Positions 35,517 through 44,496 of a stretch of 64,000 bases of DNA are shown here, piece by piece (position 1 is the stretch's first letter; the number at the start of each line of letters is the position of its first letter). The position numbers and the translations under genes are program-made. This DNA is from Clostridium grantii DSM 8605. Lineage in GTDB: Bacteria > Bacillota > Clostridia > Clostridiales > Clostridiaceae. The DNA lies in NCBI RefSeq assembly GCF_900129965.1, contig NZ_FQXM01000022.1:7589-71588 (forward strand), given 5' to 3'. The notes beneath the pieces were generated by a model. It was not told the DNA's origin. It saw nothing but the letters and a program-made list of their open reading frames with translations, and did not search any database.

Positions 35517-35891
35517 ATGATAGAGATATTTAAAGTTTTAGGAGATGAAAATAGATTAAGAATACTTAATGTGTTATCAAATGCAGAGTTGTGTGTTTGC
35601 GAGTTGGAAGTTTTATTAGAATTATCTCAATCAAATGTATCTAGACATTTAAGTAAATTAAAGAGTGTTAATTTAATTAGCTCCTCCAAAGATGCTCAAT
35701 GGATACATTATAAATTGAACGAAGGTTTATCAGAAGAATATGGTTTATTGATACAATTTATAAAAGAAGGTTTTCACCGTGAAGAAATATTCAAAAAGGA
35801 TTTGTGTAGAGTTAAAAAATACTTTGATTACAATCTAAATTGTCAGATAATAGCTGATGATAAAGAATTTGTTTTAAATAAAATCAAGTAA
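35517..35891 (+). CDS. arsR: ArsR-family arsenic-responsive repressor
   Basis: A 124-residue winged-helix repressor. N-terminal IFKVLGDENRLRILNVLSNA is followed by ELCVCELE, the As(III)-sensing CxC motif (about 29 and 31), and the recognition helix LSQSNVSRHLSKLKSVN. Additional cysteines occur in KKDLCRVKK and NLNCQII. The ATG at 35517 follows AGGCGGTG at 5 nt; an in-frame ATG at 35475 lies inside the operator and is rejected. It heads arsR-acr3-arsC, with 14 nt to acr3, and should repress the operon until arsenite binds. Confidence 0.94.
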   Translation: MIEIFKVLGDENRLRILNVLSNAELCVCELEVLLELSQSNVSRHLSKLKSVNLISSSKDAQWIHYKLNEGLSEEYGLLIQFIKEGFHREEIFKKDLCRVKKYFDYNLNCQIIADDKEFVLNKIK

Positions 35892-35905
35892 GAGGTGATA
35901 AAAAA

Positions 35906-36955
35906 ATGGAAGAAAATATTAATGTGAAAGAAGAAATGGGCATTTTTGGGAGATATCTAACTCTTTGGGTGGCTTTGTGTATTGTAGCTGGTGTTATGAT
36001 AGGAACGTTGATACCAGCTATACCAGAAACATTAAGTAGATTTGAATATGCAAAAGTATCAATACCTGTTGCTATATTGATTTGGTTAATGATATACCCA
36101 ATGATGTTAAAAATTGATTTCACAAGTATTGTAGAAGCAACAAAAAAACCTAAAGGATTAACAATAACTTGTGTTGTAAATTGGTTGATTAAACCATTTA
36201 CTATGTATTTAATAGCAGCATTTTTTTTCAAAGTAGTATTTAAATCTTGGATTGGAACAGATTTGGCTACAGAATATTTATCAGGTGCAGTTTTATTAGG
36301 AGCAGCTCCATGTACAGCCATGGTTTTTGTTTGGAGTCATTTGACAAAAGGAGATCCAGCTTATACTTTAGTGCAAGTGGCTGTTAATGATTTAATTTTA
36401 TTGTTAGCATTTACTCCAATAGTAGCATTTTTACTAGGCGTTAGTGATGTGGTTGTGCCTTATGATACATTAATATTATCAGTGGTATTATTTGTTGTTA
36501 TACCATTAGGGGCAGGGTATTTATCTAGAGGATATATTATTAAGAAAAAAGGGCTTGATTATTTTGAAAATGTATTTTTAAAGAAATTTGATAATATCAC
36601 TATAATTGGGTTATTATTAACTTTAGTTATTATATTCTCCTTCCAAGGACAAACAATTATAAATAATCCAGTGCATATAGTGTTGATAGCAATTCCTTTA
36701 ATAATACAAACTTTTTTGATTTTCTTCATAGCATATTTTTGGTCAAAAACTTGGAAATTAAAACATAACATAGCAGCACCAGCAGCTATGATTGGAGCGA
36801 GTAATTTCTTTGAGCTTGCTGTAGCTGTGGCAATCTCATTATTTGGACTTCAATCAGGAGCAGCACTTGCAACCGTTGTGGGAGTTTTAGTGGAAGTTCC
36901 TGTTATGCTTGCTTTGGTTAAGATAGCGAATAATACTAGAAAATGGTTTAACTAA
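35906..36955 (+). CDS. acr3: Arsenite efflux pump ACR3
   Basis: A 349-residue carrier with ten predicted helices of the ACR3 (BASS-related) family that expels arsenite. Seen: ARFxxYLTLWVALCIVAGVMIG-like start (residues 11-30), PMMLKIDF (about 67-75), LLGAAPCTAMVFVWSHLTKG with the essential conserved cysteine (about 133), and ALATVVGVLVEVPVMLALV near the end. The start follows AAGAGGTGA. It lies between arsR and arsC in one operon. The family call is firm. Confidence 0.95.
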   Translation: MEENINVKEEMGIFGRYLTLWVALCIVAGVMIGTLIPAIPETLSRFEYAKVSIPVAILIWLMIYPMMLKIDFTSIVEATKKPKGLTITCVVNWLIKPFTMYLIAAFFFKVVFKSWIGTDLATEYLSGAVLLGAAPCTAMVFVWSHLTKGDPAYTLVQVAVNDLILLLAFTPIVAFLLGVSDVVVPYDTLILSVVLFVVIPLGAGYLSRGYIIKKKGLDYFENVFLKKFDNITIIGLLLTLVIIFSFQGQTIINNPVHIVLIAIPLIIQTFLIFFIAYFWSKTWKLKHNIAAPAAMIGASNFFELAVAVAISLFGLQSGAALATVVGVLVEVPVMLALVKIANNTRKWFN

Positions 36956-36978
36956 AATAAAAAAAGGTGGTTTTTATT

Positions 36979-37386
36979 ATGAAATATAAAGTAGCTTTTG
37001 TATGTGTCCATAATTCTTGTAGAAGTCAAATGGCAGAAGGTTGGGCAAAAAAATTAGGTAGTGAAATATTTGAAGTTTATTCAGCGGGTACAGAAAATTA
37101 TCCACAGGTTAAACCTTTAGCGGTGGAAGTAATGGAGGAAGCAGGGGTAGACATGAGTGAACATAAACCTAAGTTGCTTTCAGATATCCCACCAAAATTA
37201 GATTTATTAATAACTATGGGGTGTAATGTGGTATGTCCATTCGTACCTACTAAACACATGGAAGACTGGGGACTTGAAGATCCATCAGGTGGACCAATAG
37301 AAGGATTCAGAGTAACTAGGGATTTAATAAAAACAAAAGTAGAAGAATTGATAAAAAGAGTTGAAAATAAAGAAATAGAGTTATAA
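36979..37386 (+). CDS. arsC: Arsenate reductase (low-molecular-weight phosphatase fold, thioredoxin-type)
   Basis: A 135-residue cytoplasmic enzyme that reduces arsenate to arsenite for export by ACR3. The N-terminal active-site loop reads FVCVHNSCRSQMAEG (CxNSCRS-type P-loop, nucleophile about C10). The second redox region has LLITMGCNVVCPFVP, supplying the cysteine pair (about 78 and 82) used by thioredoxin-coupled ArsC, and DWGLEDPSG provides the general acid. The ATG at 36979 follows AAAAGGTGG at good spacing; a GTG at 36967 is inside that site. Confidence 0.95.
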   Translation: MKYKVAFVCVHNSCRSQMAEGWAKKLGSEIFEVYSAGTENYPQVKPLAVEVMEEAGVDMSEHKPKLLSDIPPKLDLLITMGCNVVCPFVPTKHMEDWGLEDPSGGPIEGFRVTRDLIKTKVEELIKRVENKEIEL

Positions 37387-37416
37387 AAATAACCACACTT
37401 TTGTGTGGTTATTTTT
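37385..37416. terminator. Bidirectional terminator between arsC and the LysM hydrolase gene
   Basis: Perfect 14-bp stem AAAAATAACCACAC / GTGTGGTTATTTTT with a TTTT loop. Confidence 0.92.
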
Positions 37417-37417
37417 A

Positions 37418-38236
<819 letters not shown>

Positions 38237-38249
38237 TTGTATCCTCCTT

Positions 38250-38362
38250 ATGTCTTCCGGGTTAGTTGACGGGTTAGAGTAGAGGACCCCTGCTTAATAA
38301 AAGCTTCACCCCAAAATATAACCCCCGGTACCCCCTTTGAGGAGGATTCGACTTCATGGATA
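38250..38362 (-). ncRNA. c-di-AMP riboswitch (ydaO/yuaA type)
   Basis: In the 5' leader of the LysM hydrolase gene on the minus strand. Family landmarks in order: GAATCCTCC, GGGGGTACCGGGGG, then GGGGTGAA, AGCAGGGG and finally ACCCGTCAACTAACCCGG just before the AAGGAGGATA ribosome binding site. Known: ydaO RNAs bind c-di-AMP and lower expression of hydrolase and transporter genes. The aptamer end sits close to the ribosome binding site, so control may act on translation or on readthrough. Confidence 0.93.
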
Positions 38363-38489
38363 TTGTAATATAAAAAATATGATTAATCAATGGAAGTTGT
38401 ATGTAACAAATGAAAATTAGGTACACAACGGAATTTTATAGGTGAAAAAATTTAAAAATTCTAAAATATATGAACAAGATACAAAGACA

Positions 38490-39239
38490 TTAGTTTGAGT
38501 GACTTGCATTGCTTAATAAATTAACTGTAGCATTGGGATATATGTATAGCCTATCTAACATATCTTGATAACCTACAGATGTATCTTGATAACCTAAAAA
38601 TATTAGGGACTTATGTTGATGAATAGATTTATTGGACTCAATATAAGTACTAGAGTATTGTTTTTCAGCAAGTTCTTTTAAAAATTCCTTATCTGCCAAA
38701 GCAATGGCACGAGAAAAATCAGCTTCACTTCGGTGGTAAGTTCGTTCATTAATAACAACCATTTTCGTCAATAGCTTTTTTTGTGTTTTCTCATCAAGAG
38801 AATTGAAAAAATTTTCATCAATATCTTGGTGAGTTACTGATGTTTTAATTCTTTTTTCAGGTTGAGATATAATTACAGGACAAATTAAAACTTCTCCAAT
38901 AATTTGATGCAAAAAGCGTTTTGCAATACCCTGAGCTATATAACCACCATAAGAATATCCTATTACAATAAAAGGGTGATCATTAATGAGTACGGTAATT
39001 AATTCACATAATAAATCTAGCATAGTATCGGAATTGTTTTCAAGTTCATGTCTTGGTGATTGCCCCATGCCTGGCATATCAATATAAATTCTTTTAAAAC
39101 CTTGTAGTTGAACACTTGGACTTTCAACAGCTCGAATCATTGAAATACTATCTAAATACAAGCCATGTAGAATAATTAAGGGCAACCCATTTCCAAGTAT
39201 GTTATAATGAATGGTTTGACCTTTTATCTCAATTACCAT
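38490..39239 (-). CDS. Alpha/beta hydrolase, short C-terminus
   Basis: A 249-residue alpha/beta-fold hydrolase. Oxyanion-hole region LPLIILHGLYLD (about 18-29), DMPGMGQSPRH, and nucleophile elbow GYSYGG (Ser about 94). The catalytic histidine is in the last residues, SNASHSN, only two residues before the stop; usual members continue 20-40 residues past it, so the last helix is missing. A frameshift or truncation near 38490 is possible. The ATG at 39239 follows GGAGGTG; a long upstream in-frame extension is low-complexity and lacks a site. Substrate unknown. Confidence 0.85.
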   Translation of the reverse strand: MVIEIKGQTIHYNILGNGLPLIILHGLYLDSISMIRAVESPSVQLQGFKRIYIDMPGMGQSPRHELENNSDTMLDLLCELITVLINDHPFIVIGYSYGGYIAQGIAKRFLHQIIGEVLICPVIISQPEKRIKTSVTHQDIDENFFNSLDEKTQKKLLTKMVVINERTYHRSEADFSRAIALADKEFLKELAEKQYSSTYIESNKSIHQHKSLIFLGYQDTSVGYQDMLDRLYIYPNATVNLLSNASHSN

Positions 39240-39394
39240 AGGACACCTCCACAAAAGTATATAATAAATATAGTAGCATATTTCCTTATATATTTCATTA
39301 TTATAAAAGAAAAGCATATAAAAAATTATTTGATATTTATTCATCAAACCAAGGTATTTTAAAAATGTGTGGTAATAGATAACAGGAAAAAATA

Positions 39395-39423
39395 TTGACA
39401 TAATCATACTTCCATGATAGTAT
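39395..39423 (+). promoter_or_regulatory. Promoter of the Mn riboswitch/P-type ATPase transcript
   Basis: TTGACA at 39395-39400, 17-nt spacer, TAGTAT at 39418-39423, about 30 nt before the riboswitch. Confidence 0.8.
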
Positions 39424-39453
39424 CATTTTAATAAGAAGTAAATTAAATTTGTA

Positions 39454-39550
39454 TTATTTAGAGGGAGTAACAGCTTGTATTATACAAGATTCAAAGTCGT
39501 CAATACGGAGAAATCCCGGCTTTGAAAACTTTTTAAGTTATGTGAGACTC
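39454..39550 (+). ncRNA. Manganese riboswitch (yybP-ykoY type)
   Basis: Landmarks of the yybP-ykoY aptamer: GAGGGAGTAACAGC, a helix TTGTAT/ATACAA, GTCGTCAATACGG, then CCCGGCTTTGAAAAC and a closing GTGAGAC. Known: this RNA binds Mn2+ and turns on Mn export genes, including P-type ATPases. The closing strand overlaps the terminator at 39544, which fits an ON switch where metal binding prevents termination. Confidence 0.93.
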
Positions 39551-39589
39551 TATAGCTAGAATAGGACTAGCTATAGAGTCTCTTTTTTT
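39544..39589 (+). terminator. Riboswitch-linked terminator
   Basis: Perfect 16-bp stem GAGACTCTATAGCTAG / CTAGCTATAGAGTCTC followed by a run of Ts, between the Mn2+ aptamer and the ATPase gene. Its first bases are shared with the aptamer's closing strand. Confidence 0.93.
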
Positions 39590-39711
39590 GCAAATAAAAA
39601 AAGGATCGAGGGAAGAATATGTCTCAAAGTTGTATTAAAATCTGAGTTTAACTAAAAATAACTAAAAGGATTAATAAAAAAATATATGATAAATAAAAGG
39701 GGAGAATTAGC

Positions 39712-42318
39712 ATGAGTGAATTTTATAAAAAGTCTTCGCAAGAAATTTTTAAAATGCTTAATGTTACTGAAAAAGGGTTAAGAAGTAGTGAGGTTGAAGA
39801 AAGAAGACGAGAGTTTGGATTTAATGAATTAAGCGAGGAAAAAAGAAAGAATACTTTTATTATTTTTCTTGAGCAGTTTAAAGATTTGCTTATAATAATT
39901 TTGTTGATTGCGGCTACTATTTCTGGTTTCTTAGGAGAATTAGAAAGTGCTATAGTTATACTTGTTGTTGTTACTATTAATGCTATTTTAGGAACAGTAC
40001 AACATGTTAAAGCAGAACAATCTTTGCAAAGTCTTAAAAAACTTTCATCACCTAATGCTAAAGTTTTGAGAGAAGGTAAAAAAGTAGAGATTCCTTCTAA
40101 TGAATTAATTGTAGGAGATATCCTTTATCTTGAAACAGGTGATTATGTAAGCGCTGATGGAAGAATACTAGATACTTTTAGTTTGCAGGTTAATGAAAGT
40201 TCTTTAACTGGTGAATCTGATAGTGTTGTTAAGATTAATGATTCTATTGATAAAGATAATGTAGCTATTGGGGATAGAAAAAACATGGTTTTCTCAGGGA
40301 GTTTTGTTACTTATGGAAGAGGAACAGTCTTAGTAACAGATATAGGTATGAAAACTGAGATTGGTAAGATTGCTTCTTTACTTAAAAGTGCAAAAGAAAA
40401 GAAAACTCCACTACAAGAAAGTTTAGATAATTTCGGTAAAAAATTATCTGTAATTATTCTTATTATTGCAGCTTTAATATTTGCACTGAACGTATTTAGA
40501 GGCAGTGATATTGTAGATTCTTTCATGTTTGCAGTTTCTTTAGCTGTAGCGGCTATTCCAGAAGCTTTGAGTTCTATCGTTACAATTGTTTTATCTTTTG
40601 CTACTCAAAAGATGGCTAAGGAAAATGCTATAGTTAGAAAGTTACATGCAGTAGAAAGTCTTGGAAGTATTTCTGTTATATGTTCTGATAAAACAGGAAC
40701 GCTTACTCAAAATAAAATGACTGTTCAAAAGGTTTTTGTAGATGATAAAGTATTGGATAGTGATAAATTAGATAAGGAATTAGAACTTCAAAAGAGATTG
40801 GTATTAATGTCACTACTTTGTAATGATGCAGTAACAATTGAAAGAGATGAAATTGGTGACCCAACTGAAATTGCATTAGTCAATCTAGGAGATATTTATG
40901 ATTTAGATGAATTAATTGTAAGAGAGAAATATAAAAGAATTGGAGAAGTTCCTTTTGACTCCAATAGAAAACTAATGAGTACTTTAAATAAAGTTGAAAA
41001 TAAAAATTATATGATAACTAAAGGCGCAGTGGATGTACTTTTAAACAGAACTTCAAAAATTGCGAAATCTACTGGTGTTGAAGAGTTATCTAATCAACAT
41101 AAACAAGACATCGAGAATATTAATAGGGATTTTTCAAAACAAGGGTTAAGAGTATTAGCTTTTGCTTATAAAGAAGTAGCAGAGGGGGAAAATATAACCT
41201 TAGAAGATGAGCAAGATTTAATATTTATAGGACTTATAGCAATGATGGACCCACCAAGAGAAGAGTCTGCTGAAGCGGTGAAAAACTGTATAAGCGCTGG
41301 AATAAGACCGATTATGATAACAGGAGATCATAAAATCACAGCTACCGCAATTGCAAAAAAAATAGGTATTCTTCAAGATGAATCTATGGCTATGGAAGGT
41401 TTCGAATTAGATAATATTAGTGATGAAGATTTAAAAAAACGAGTTGAAAAAGTTTCTGTTTATGCTAGAGTTTCACCAGAACATAAAATTAGAATAGTGA
41501 AAGCATGGCAAGAAAAAGGGAATATTGTAGCCATGACAGGAGATGGGGTTAATGATGCACCAGCTTTAAAGCAAGCGGATATAGGAGTTGCCATGGGAAT
41601 TACAGGTACTGAAGTTGCTAAAGATGCAGCAGCTATGGTGCTAGCAGATGATAATTTTTCTACTATAATAAAAGCAATTTCTAATGGTAGAAGTGTTTAT
41701 CATAATATCAAAAATTCTATTAAGTTTTTGTTGTCAGGTAATACGGCAGGGCTGCTTGCAGTATTATATGCTTCTTTACTAGCATTACCATTACCGTTTG
41801 CATCAGTACATTTATTATTTATTAATCTACTTACAGATAGTCTTCCAGCTATTGCAATAGGTGTAGAACCACATAATGAAAATATTATGAAGGATAAGCC
41901 TAGAAATGTGAAAACACCTATTCTTAATAAATCATTTACTTTAGAAATATTAATAGAAGGATTATTAATAGCCATAGGAACAATGACTGCATATCATATT
42001 GGATTATCAAGTGGAGATGAGTTAGTAGCAAGAACTATGGCATTTGCAACATTATGTTTATCAAGATTATTACATGGTTTTAATTCTAGAGGTAAAGAAT
42101 CAGTTTTTGCTATCGGAATATTTACAAATAAATATTTATGGCTAGCAGTATTTATAGGGTGGGCATTACTTAGTATGGTATTAACCATTAAACCATTAAT
42201 GTCATTATTTGAAGTGGCTTCTTTAAATGGAATTCAATTTAGCATTATTTATGGAATATCCTTTATGCCTTTAATTTTAATACAATTGTATAAAATTTTA
42301 TTTGTAAAGAAAAACTAA
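39712..42318 (+). CDS. P-type cation-transporting ATPase (P2, PacL/PMR1-like), probable Mn2+/Ca2+ exporter
   Basis: An 868-residue ten-helix pump. Seen: cation-ATPase N-domain (about 1-70), TGES in SSLTGESDSVV (about 167), helix 4 AAIPEALSSI with the ion-binding PEAL, phosphorylation motif DKTGTLT (Asp about 326), nucleotide-binding KGA, TGD and hinge GDGVNDAPAL (about 608-617). The ion-site residues in helix 6, NLLTDSLPA, match Ca2+/Mn2+ pumps. The start follows AAAGGGGAGAA. A Mn2+ riboswitch and terminator precede it, so Mn2+ efflux is the likely job; Ca2+ is the alternative. Confidence 0.94.
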   Translation: MSEFYKKSSQEIFKMLNVTEKGLRSSEVEERRREFGFNELSEEKRKNTFIIFLEQFKDLLIIILLIAATISGFLGELESAIVILVVVTINAILGTVQHVKAEQSLQSLKKLSSPNAKVLREGKKVEIPSNELIVGDILYLETGDYVSADGRILDTFSLQVNESSLTGESDSVVKINDSIDKDNVAIGDRKNMVFSGSFVTYGRGTVLVTDIGMKTEIGKIASLLKSAKEKKTPLQESLDNFGKKLSVIILIIAALIFALNVFRGSDIVDSFMFAVSLAVAAIPEALSSIVTIVLSFATQKMAKENAIVRKLHAVESLGSISVICSDKTGTLTQNKMTVQKVFVDDKVLDSDKLDKELELQKRLVLMSLLCNDAVTIERDEIGDPTEIALVNLGDIYDLDELIVREKYKRIGEVPFDSNRKLMSTLNKVENKNYMITKGAVDVLLNRTSKIAKSTGVEELSNQHKQDIENINRDFSKQGLRVLAFAYKEVAEGENITLEDEQDLIFIGLIAMMDPPREESAEAVKNCISAGIRPIMITGDHKITATAIAKKIGILQDESMAMEGFELDNISDEDLKKRVEKVSVYARVSPEHKIRIVKAWQEKGNIVAMTGDGVNDAPALKQADIGVAMGITGTEVAKDAAAMVLADDNFSTIIKAISNGRSVYHNIKNSIKFLLSGNTAGLLAVLYASLLALPLPFASVHLLFINLLTDSLPAIAIGVEPHNENIMKDKPRNVKTPILNKSFTLEILIEGLLIAIGTMTAYHIGLSSGDELVARTMAFATLCLSRLLHGFNSRGKESVFAIGIFTNKYLWLAVFIGWALLSMVLTIKPLMSLFEVASLNGIQFSIIYGISFMPLILIQLYKILFVKKN

Positions 42319-42324
42319 GTATAT

Positions 42325-42366
42325 AATTAAAAACTCTCAACATATATTTGTTGGGAGTTTTTAATT
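42325..42366 (+). terminator. Terminator of the P-type ATPase gene
   Basis: AATTAAAAACTC..CAA / TTG..GGGAGTTTTTAATT hairpin with a T-rich arm. Confidence 0.88.
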
Positions 42367-42420
42367 ATGAAAGTTAATAAAAATTTTGCTAATAAACTTT
42401 AATGGCGTAACATATGCTAC

Positions 42421-42435
42421 TGATAATAATTATTA
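42421..42435 (+). promoter_or_regulatory. Putative Fur box
   Basis: TGATAATAATTATTA differs from the Fur 15-mer TGATAATNATTATCA at one base. It lies 52 nt upstream of the AhpD-like gene. Confidence 0.6.
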
Positions 42436-42486
42436 AATAACATATAATACAAATATAGAAAATGAATTAATGAGGAGGAAACAAAA

Positions 42487-42846
42487 ATGTTAAATAATAA
42501 AGATAAAGATATATTCAAAGAAGAAATAGGATTTGTACCTCCAGGGGTTTTGATAGCAGATAATTTCGGAGAAGAATTTCAAAAAAACATTGCGGAATAT
42601 CATCATCAAATATGGGCAGAAGGAGTTATTCCACTAAAATATAGATATATGATAGCATTAGCAACAGCTATTTTTGATAATAATGAAAAAAGAGCTAGGC
42701 TAGAAATGACAAAAGCAATAAAAGAAGGTGCTACACGAGAAGAACTTTTAGAGGTAATAAAACAACAAATATGGATGAAGGGTGCACCAACTATTGTTCA
42801 AGTAGCACCATTAATCGAAATGCTTAATAAAAAGTTGGGAAAATAA
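42487..42846 (+). CDS. Carboxymuconolactone decarboxylase / AhpD-like family protein
   Basis: A 119-residue all-helical protein of the CMD/AhpD family, recognised by YHHQIWAEGVIPLKYRYMIALATAIFDNNEKRARLEMTKAIKEG-type helices (residues 37-80) and the final IKQQIWMKGAPTIVQVAPLIE. AhpD proteins reduce peroxiredoxin through a CxxC pair; here the corresponding segment reads FDNNEKRA and there is no cysteine in the protein, so it is not a thiol reductase. The ATG follows GAGGAGGAAAC. A Fur-like box upstream suggests iron control. Catalytic role unknown. Confidence 0.85.
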   Translation: MLNNKDKDIFKEEIGFVPPGVLIADNFGEEFQKNIAEYHHQIWAEGVIPLKYRYMIALATAIFDNNEKRARLEMTKAIKEGATREELLEVIKQQIWMKGAPTIVQVAPLIEMLNKKLGK

Positions 42847-42863
42847 ATTTTATAAATAAACAG

Positions 42864-42892
42864 ACCCACTAGTTAAAGTTTTTCTAGTGGGT
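42864..42892. terminator. Hairpin after the AhpD-like gene
   Basis: 9-bp stem ACCCACTAG / CTAGTGGGT with an 11-nt T-containing loop; no T tail follows. Confidence 0.65.
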
Positions 42893-43036
42893 TAAAAGGC
42901 ATATAAAATACATAAAGCTAAGTTACTATTTATATTTGATTTATTTACGAAATAATGTGTAGTATAATTAAATAAAGGGTTGATGAAATTTATGAGAAAA
43001 TATGCAATTATTTAAAAGATAAAGGAGAATAAAAAA

Positions 43037-43690
43037 ATGGGTGCACATTACGGAAATTTGCAAAAGGTTAAAGATGGCAAAAGAAAATTTGGCATAACAC
43101 CTCATATACCTGGTGGATTTATAACACCAGAAAATCTTGAGAAAATTGCAGGAGTAGCAAAGAAATATAAAGGTATACTTAAAATAACATCTGGACAAAG
43201 AATATTAATCACTAATTTAGAAGAAAGTGATTTACCTTTGATATGGGAAGAGTTAGGTATGCAACCAGCGGTTAAATCTCAAAACTCTGTTAAAAATGTT
43301 GAGATGTGTCCATCAGCATATTGTAAAAGAGCAAAGCAAAATACTATAGCTGTAGGTATGAAATTATCTAAAAAATATCAATGGATGGAAATGCCTTGTA
43401 GAACAAAAATAGGAGTTGCAGGATGTAGAAATGCTTGTTCATCTATTCATAGTAAAGATATTGGTATTATAGGTGATAAAAGTGGACTTATGGTTACAGT
43501 AGGTGGTTCAGCTGGATTTAATCCAAGACTAGCAGATACTATTGCTTCAGATCTAACAGATGAAGAAGCTTTAAATTTAGTTGATAAAATCTTTGAATAT
43601 TATAAAGAAAATGCAGAAATGGGCGAAAAACTTGGTTTTTTTATTGAAAGAATAGGAGTAGAAGTGTTTAAGAACGCAGTTTTAGGTTAA
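43037..43690 (+). CDS. Small nitrite/sulfite reductase-like (siroheme/4Fe-4S) protein
   Basis: A 217-residue protein with the half-domain of nitrite/sulfite reductases. The ferredoxin-like part (about 10-80) contains TPHIPGGFITPENLEKIA and KITSGQRILITNL. The cluster-binding part has cysteines at 91 and 96 (EMCPSAYC) and at 130 and 134 (GVAGCRNACSS), the C-x(4-5)-C ... C-x3-C pattern for siroheme-bridged 4Fe-4S; a fifth Cys is at 121. At 217 residues it is much shorter than full reductases, like the small clostridial versions. No siroheme genes are nearby. Its acceptor (sulfite, nitrite or other) is not known. Start follows AAAGGAGAA. Confidence 0.9.
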   Translation: MGAHYGNLQKVKDGKRKFGITPHIPGGFITPENLEKIAGVAKKYKGILKITSGQRILITNLEESDLPLIWEELGMQPAVKSQNSVKNVEMCPSAYCKRAKQNTIAVGMKLSKKYQWMEMPCRTKIGVAGCRNACSSIHSKDIGIIGDKSGLMVTVGGSAGFNPRLADTIASDLTDEEALNLVDKIFEYYKENAEMGEKLGFFIERIGVEVFKNAVLG

Positions 43691-43844
43691 TAATAGTATT
43701 ATTGTGGCTAAAAATTCGTAAAATCATATATTGCTATTGCAATTTAAAATTTTATGAATTAAAATATATGAACAGTCTTTAAAGACTGATTCCATAAAAT
43801 ACTAAATAAAAAAAATATATTTGAATATAACGGAGGGTTATGAA

Positions 43845-44240
43845 ATGGATAAACATGAGTGTAATTGCAATGGAAATGAAGATAAAAAAGAAGATGGATG
43901 CGGATGTGGACATGAACATGGAGATAACCATGAGTGTGGATGTGGAAACGGGCATGGGGATAACCATGAATGTGGATGCGGTCATGATCATGAACATGAA
44001 GAAATGCCTTTAATAACATTAGCATTAGATGATAATACTGAGCTAGAGTGTAATGTGGCAGGCGTTTTTGCATATAAAGATAAAGACTATATCGCATTAG
44101 TTCCAGTAGATGAAGATGAAGCTATATTCTATACTTATGAAGAACTAGGGGAAGAAATGGTATTGAATAATATAGAAGATGACGAAGAATATGAAAAAAT
44201 AGCAGATTATTTTTTTCAAATAACTGGTGAAGAAGAATAA
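43845..44240 (+). CDS. DUF1292 protein with a His/Cys-rich metal-binding head
   Basis: A 131-residue acidic protein. Residues 1-55 are made of His, Cys, Gly and Asp/Glu repeats: CNCNGNED, GCGCGHEHGDNHE, CGCGNGHGDNHE, CGCGHDHEHEE, that is, near-repeats of HGDNHECGCG. The head holds eight Cys and eleven His, which should bind several soft or borderline metal ions (Ni, Zn, Cu, Co). Residues 56-131 are a DUF1292 domain (LITLALDDNTELECNVAGVF, KDYIALVPV). The ATG at 43845 follows CGGAGGG; an upstream in-frame TTG precedes that site. Role unknown; a metal reservoir or chaperone is inferred. Confidence 0.88.
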   Translation: MDKHECNCNGNEDKKEDGCGCGHEHGDNHECGCGNGHGDNHECGCGHDHEHEEMPLITLALDDNTELECNVAGVFAYKDKDYIALVPVDEDEAIFYTYEELGEEMVLNNIEDDEEYEKIADYFFQITGEEE

Positions 44241-44263
44241 TATAAAAATAAGAGTGAAAGTTA

Positions 44264-44306
44264 AACAGTGATATATTTTATTAGAATATATTGCTGTTTT
44301 TTCTTT
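44264..44306 (+). terminator. Terminator of the His/Cys-rich DUF1292 gene
   Basis: AACAGTGATATATT / AATATATTGCTGTT stem with G-T pairs, a 7-nt loop and a T tract. Confidence 0.85.
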
Positions 44307-44350
44307 TTATTGATTTAAGTAGAGAAAAATAAATTTTTCATAAATTCAAG

Positions 44351-44379
44351 TTGCATTTTATATAAAAATGGTATATAAT
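44351..44379 (+). promoter_or_regulatory. Promoter of the purine riboswitch transcript
   Basis: TTGCAT at 44351-44356, 17-nt spacer, TATAAT at 44374-44379, about 45 nt before the aptamer. Confidence 0.8.
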
Positions 44380-44423
44380 TTCATTGGATTACGAACTATA
44401 AAATAAAAAAACAATTAAATGTT

Positions 44424-44496
44424 TGCTTATATAAAACCAGCAATATGGGCTGGATGTTTCTACCGAACTACCGTAAATAGTTGTAGGCTATAAGTG
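44424..44496 (+). ncRNA. Purine riboswitch aptamer, guanine-type specificity base
   Basis: Canonical three-way junction: P1 CTTATA (44426-44431) with TATAAG (44489-44494); P2 CCAGC/GCTGG around loop AATATGG; junction GTTTCTACC; P3 AACTA/TAGTT around loop CCGTAAA. Both loops keep the bases for the loop-loop contact. The residue just 5' of the P1 3' strand (position 74 in xpt numbering) is C44488, predicting guanine/hypoxanthine rather than adenine. Confidence 0.92.

Noticed and set aside
43759..44097. His-rich open frame on the minus strand
   Set aside because: It is the antisense of the His/Cys-repeat DUF1292 gene, which has the ribosome binding site and a recognised domain.
44424..44496. 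Adenine riboswitch
   Set aside because: Counting from the conserved TATAA and the P1 pairs puts C, not T, at the specificity position; the T in CTATAAG is part of P1.
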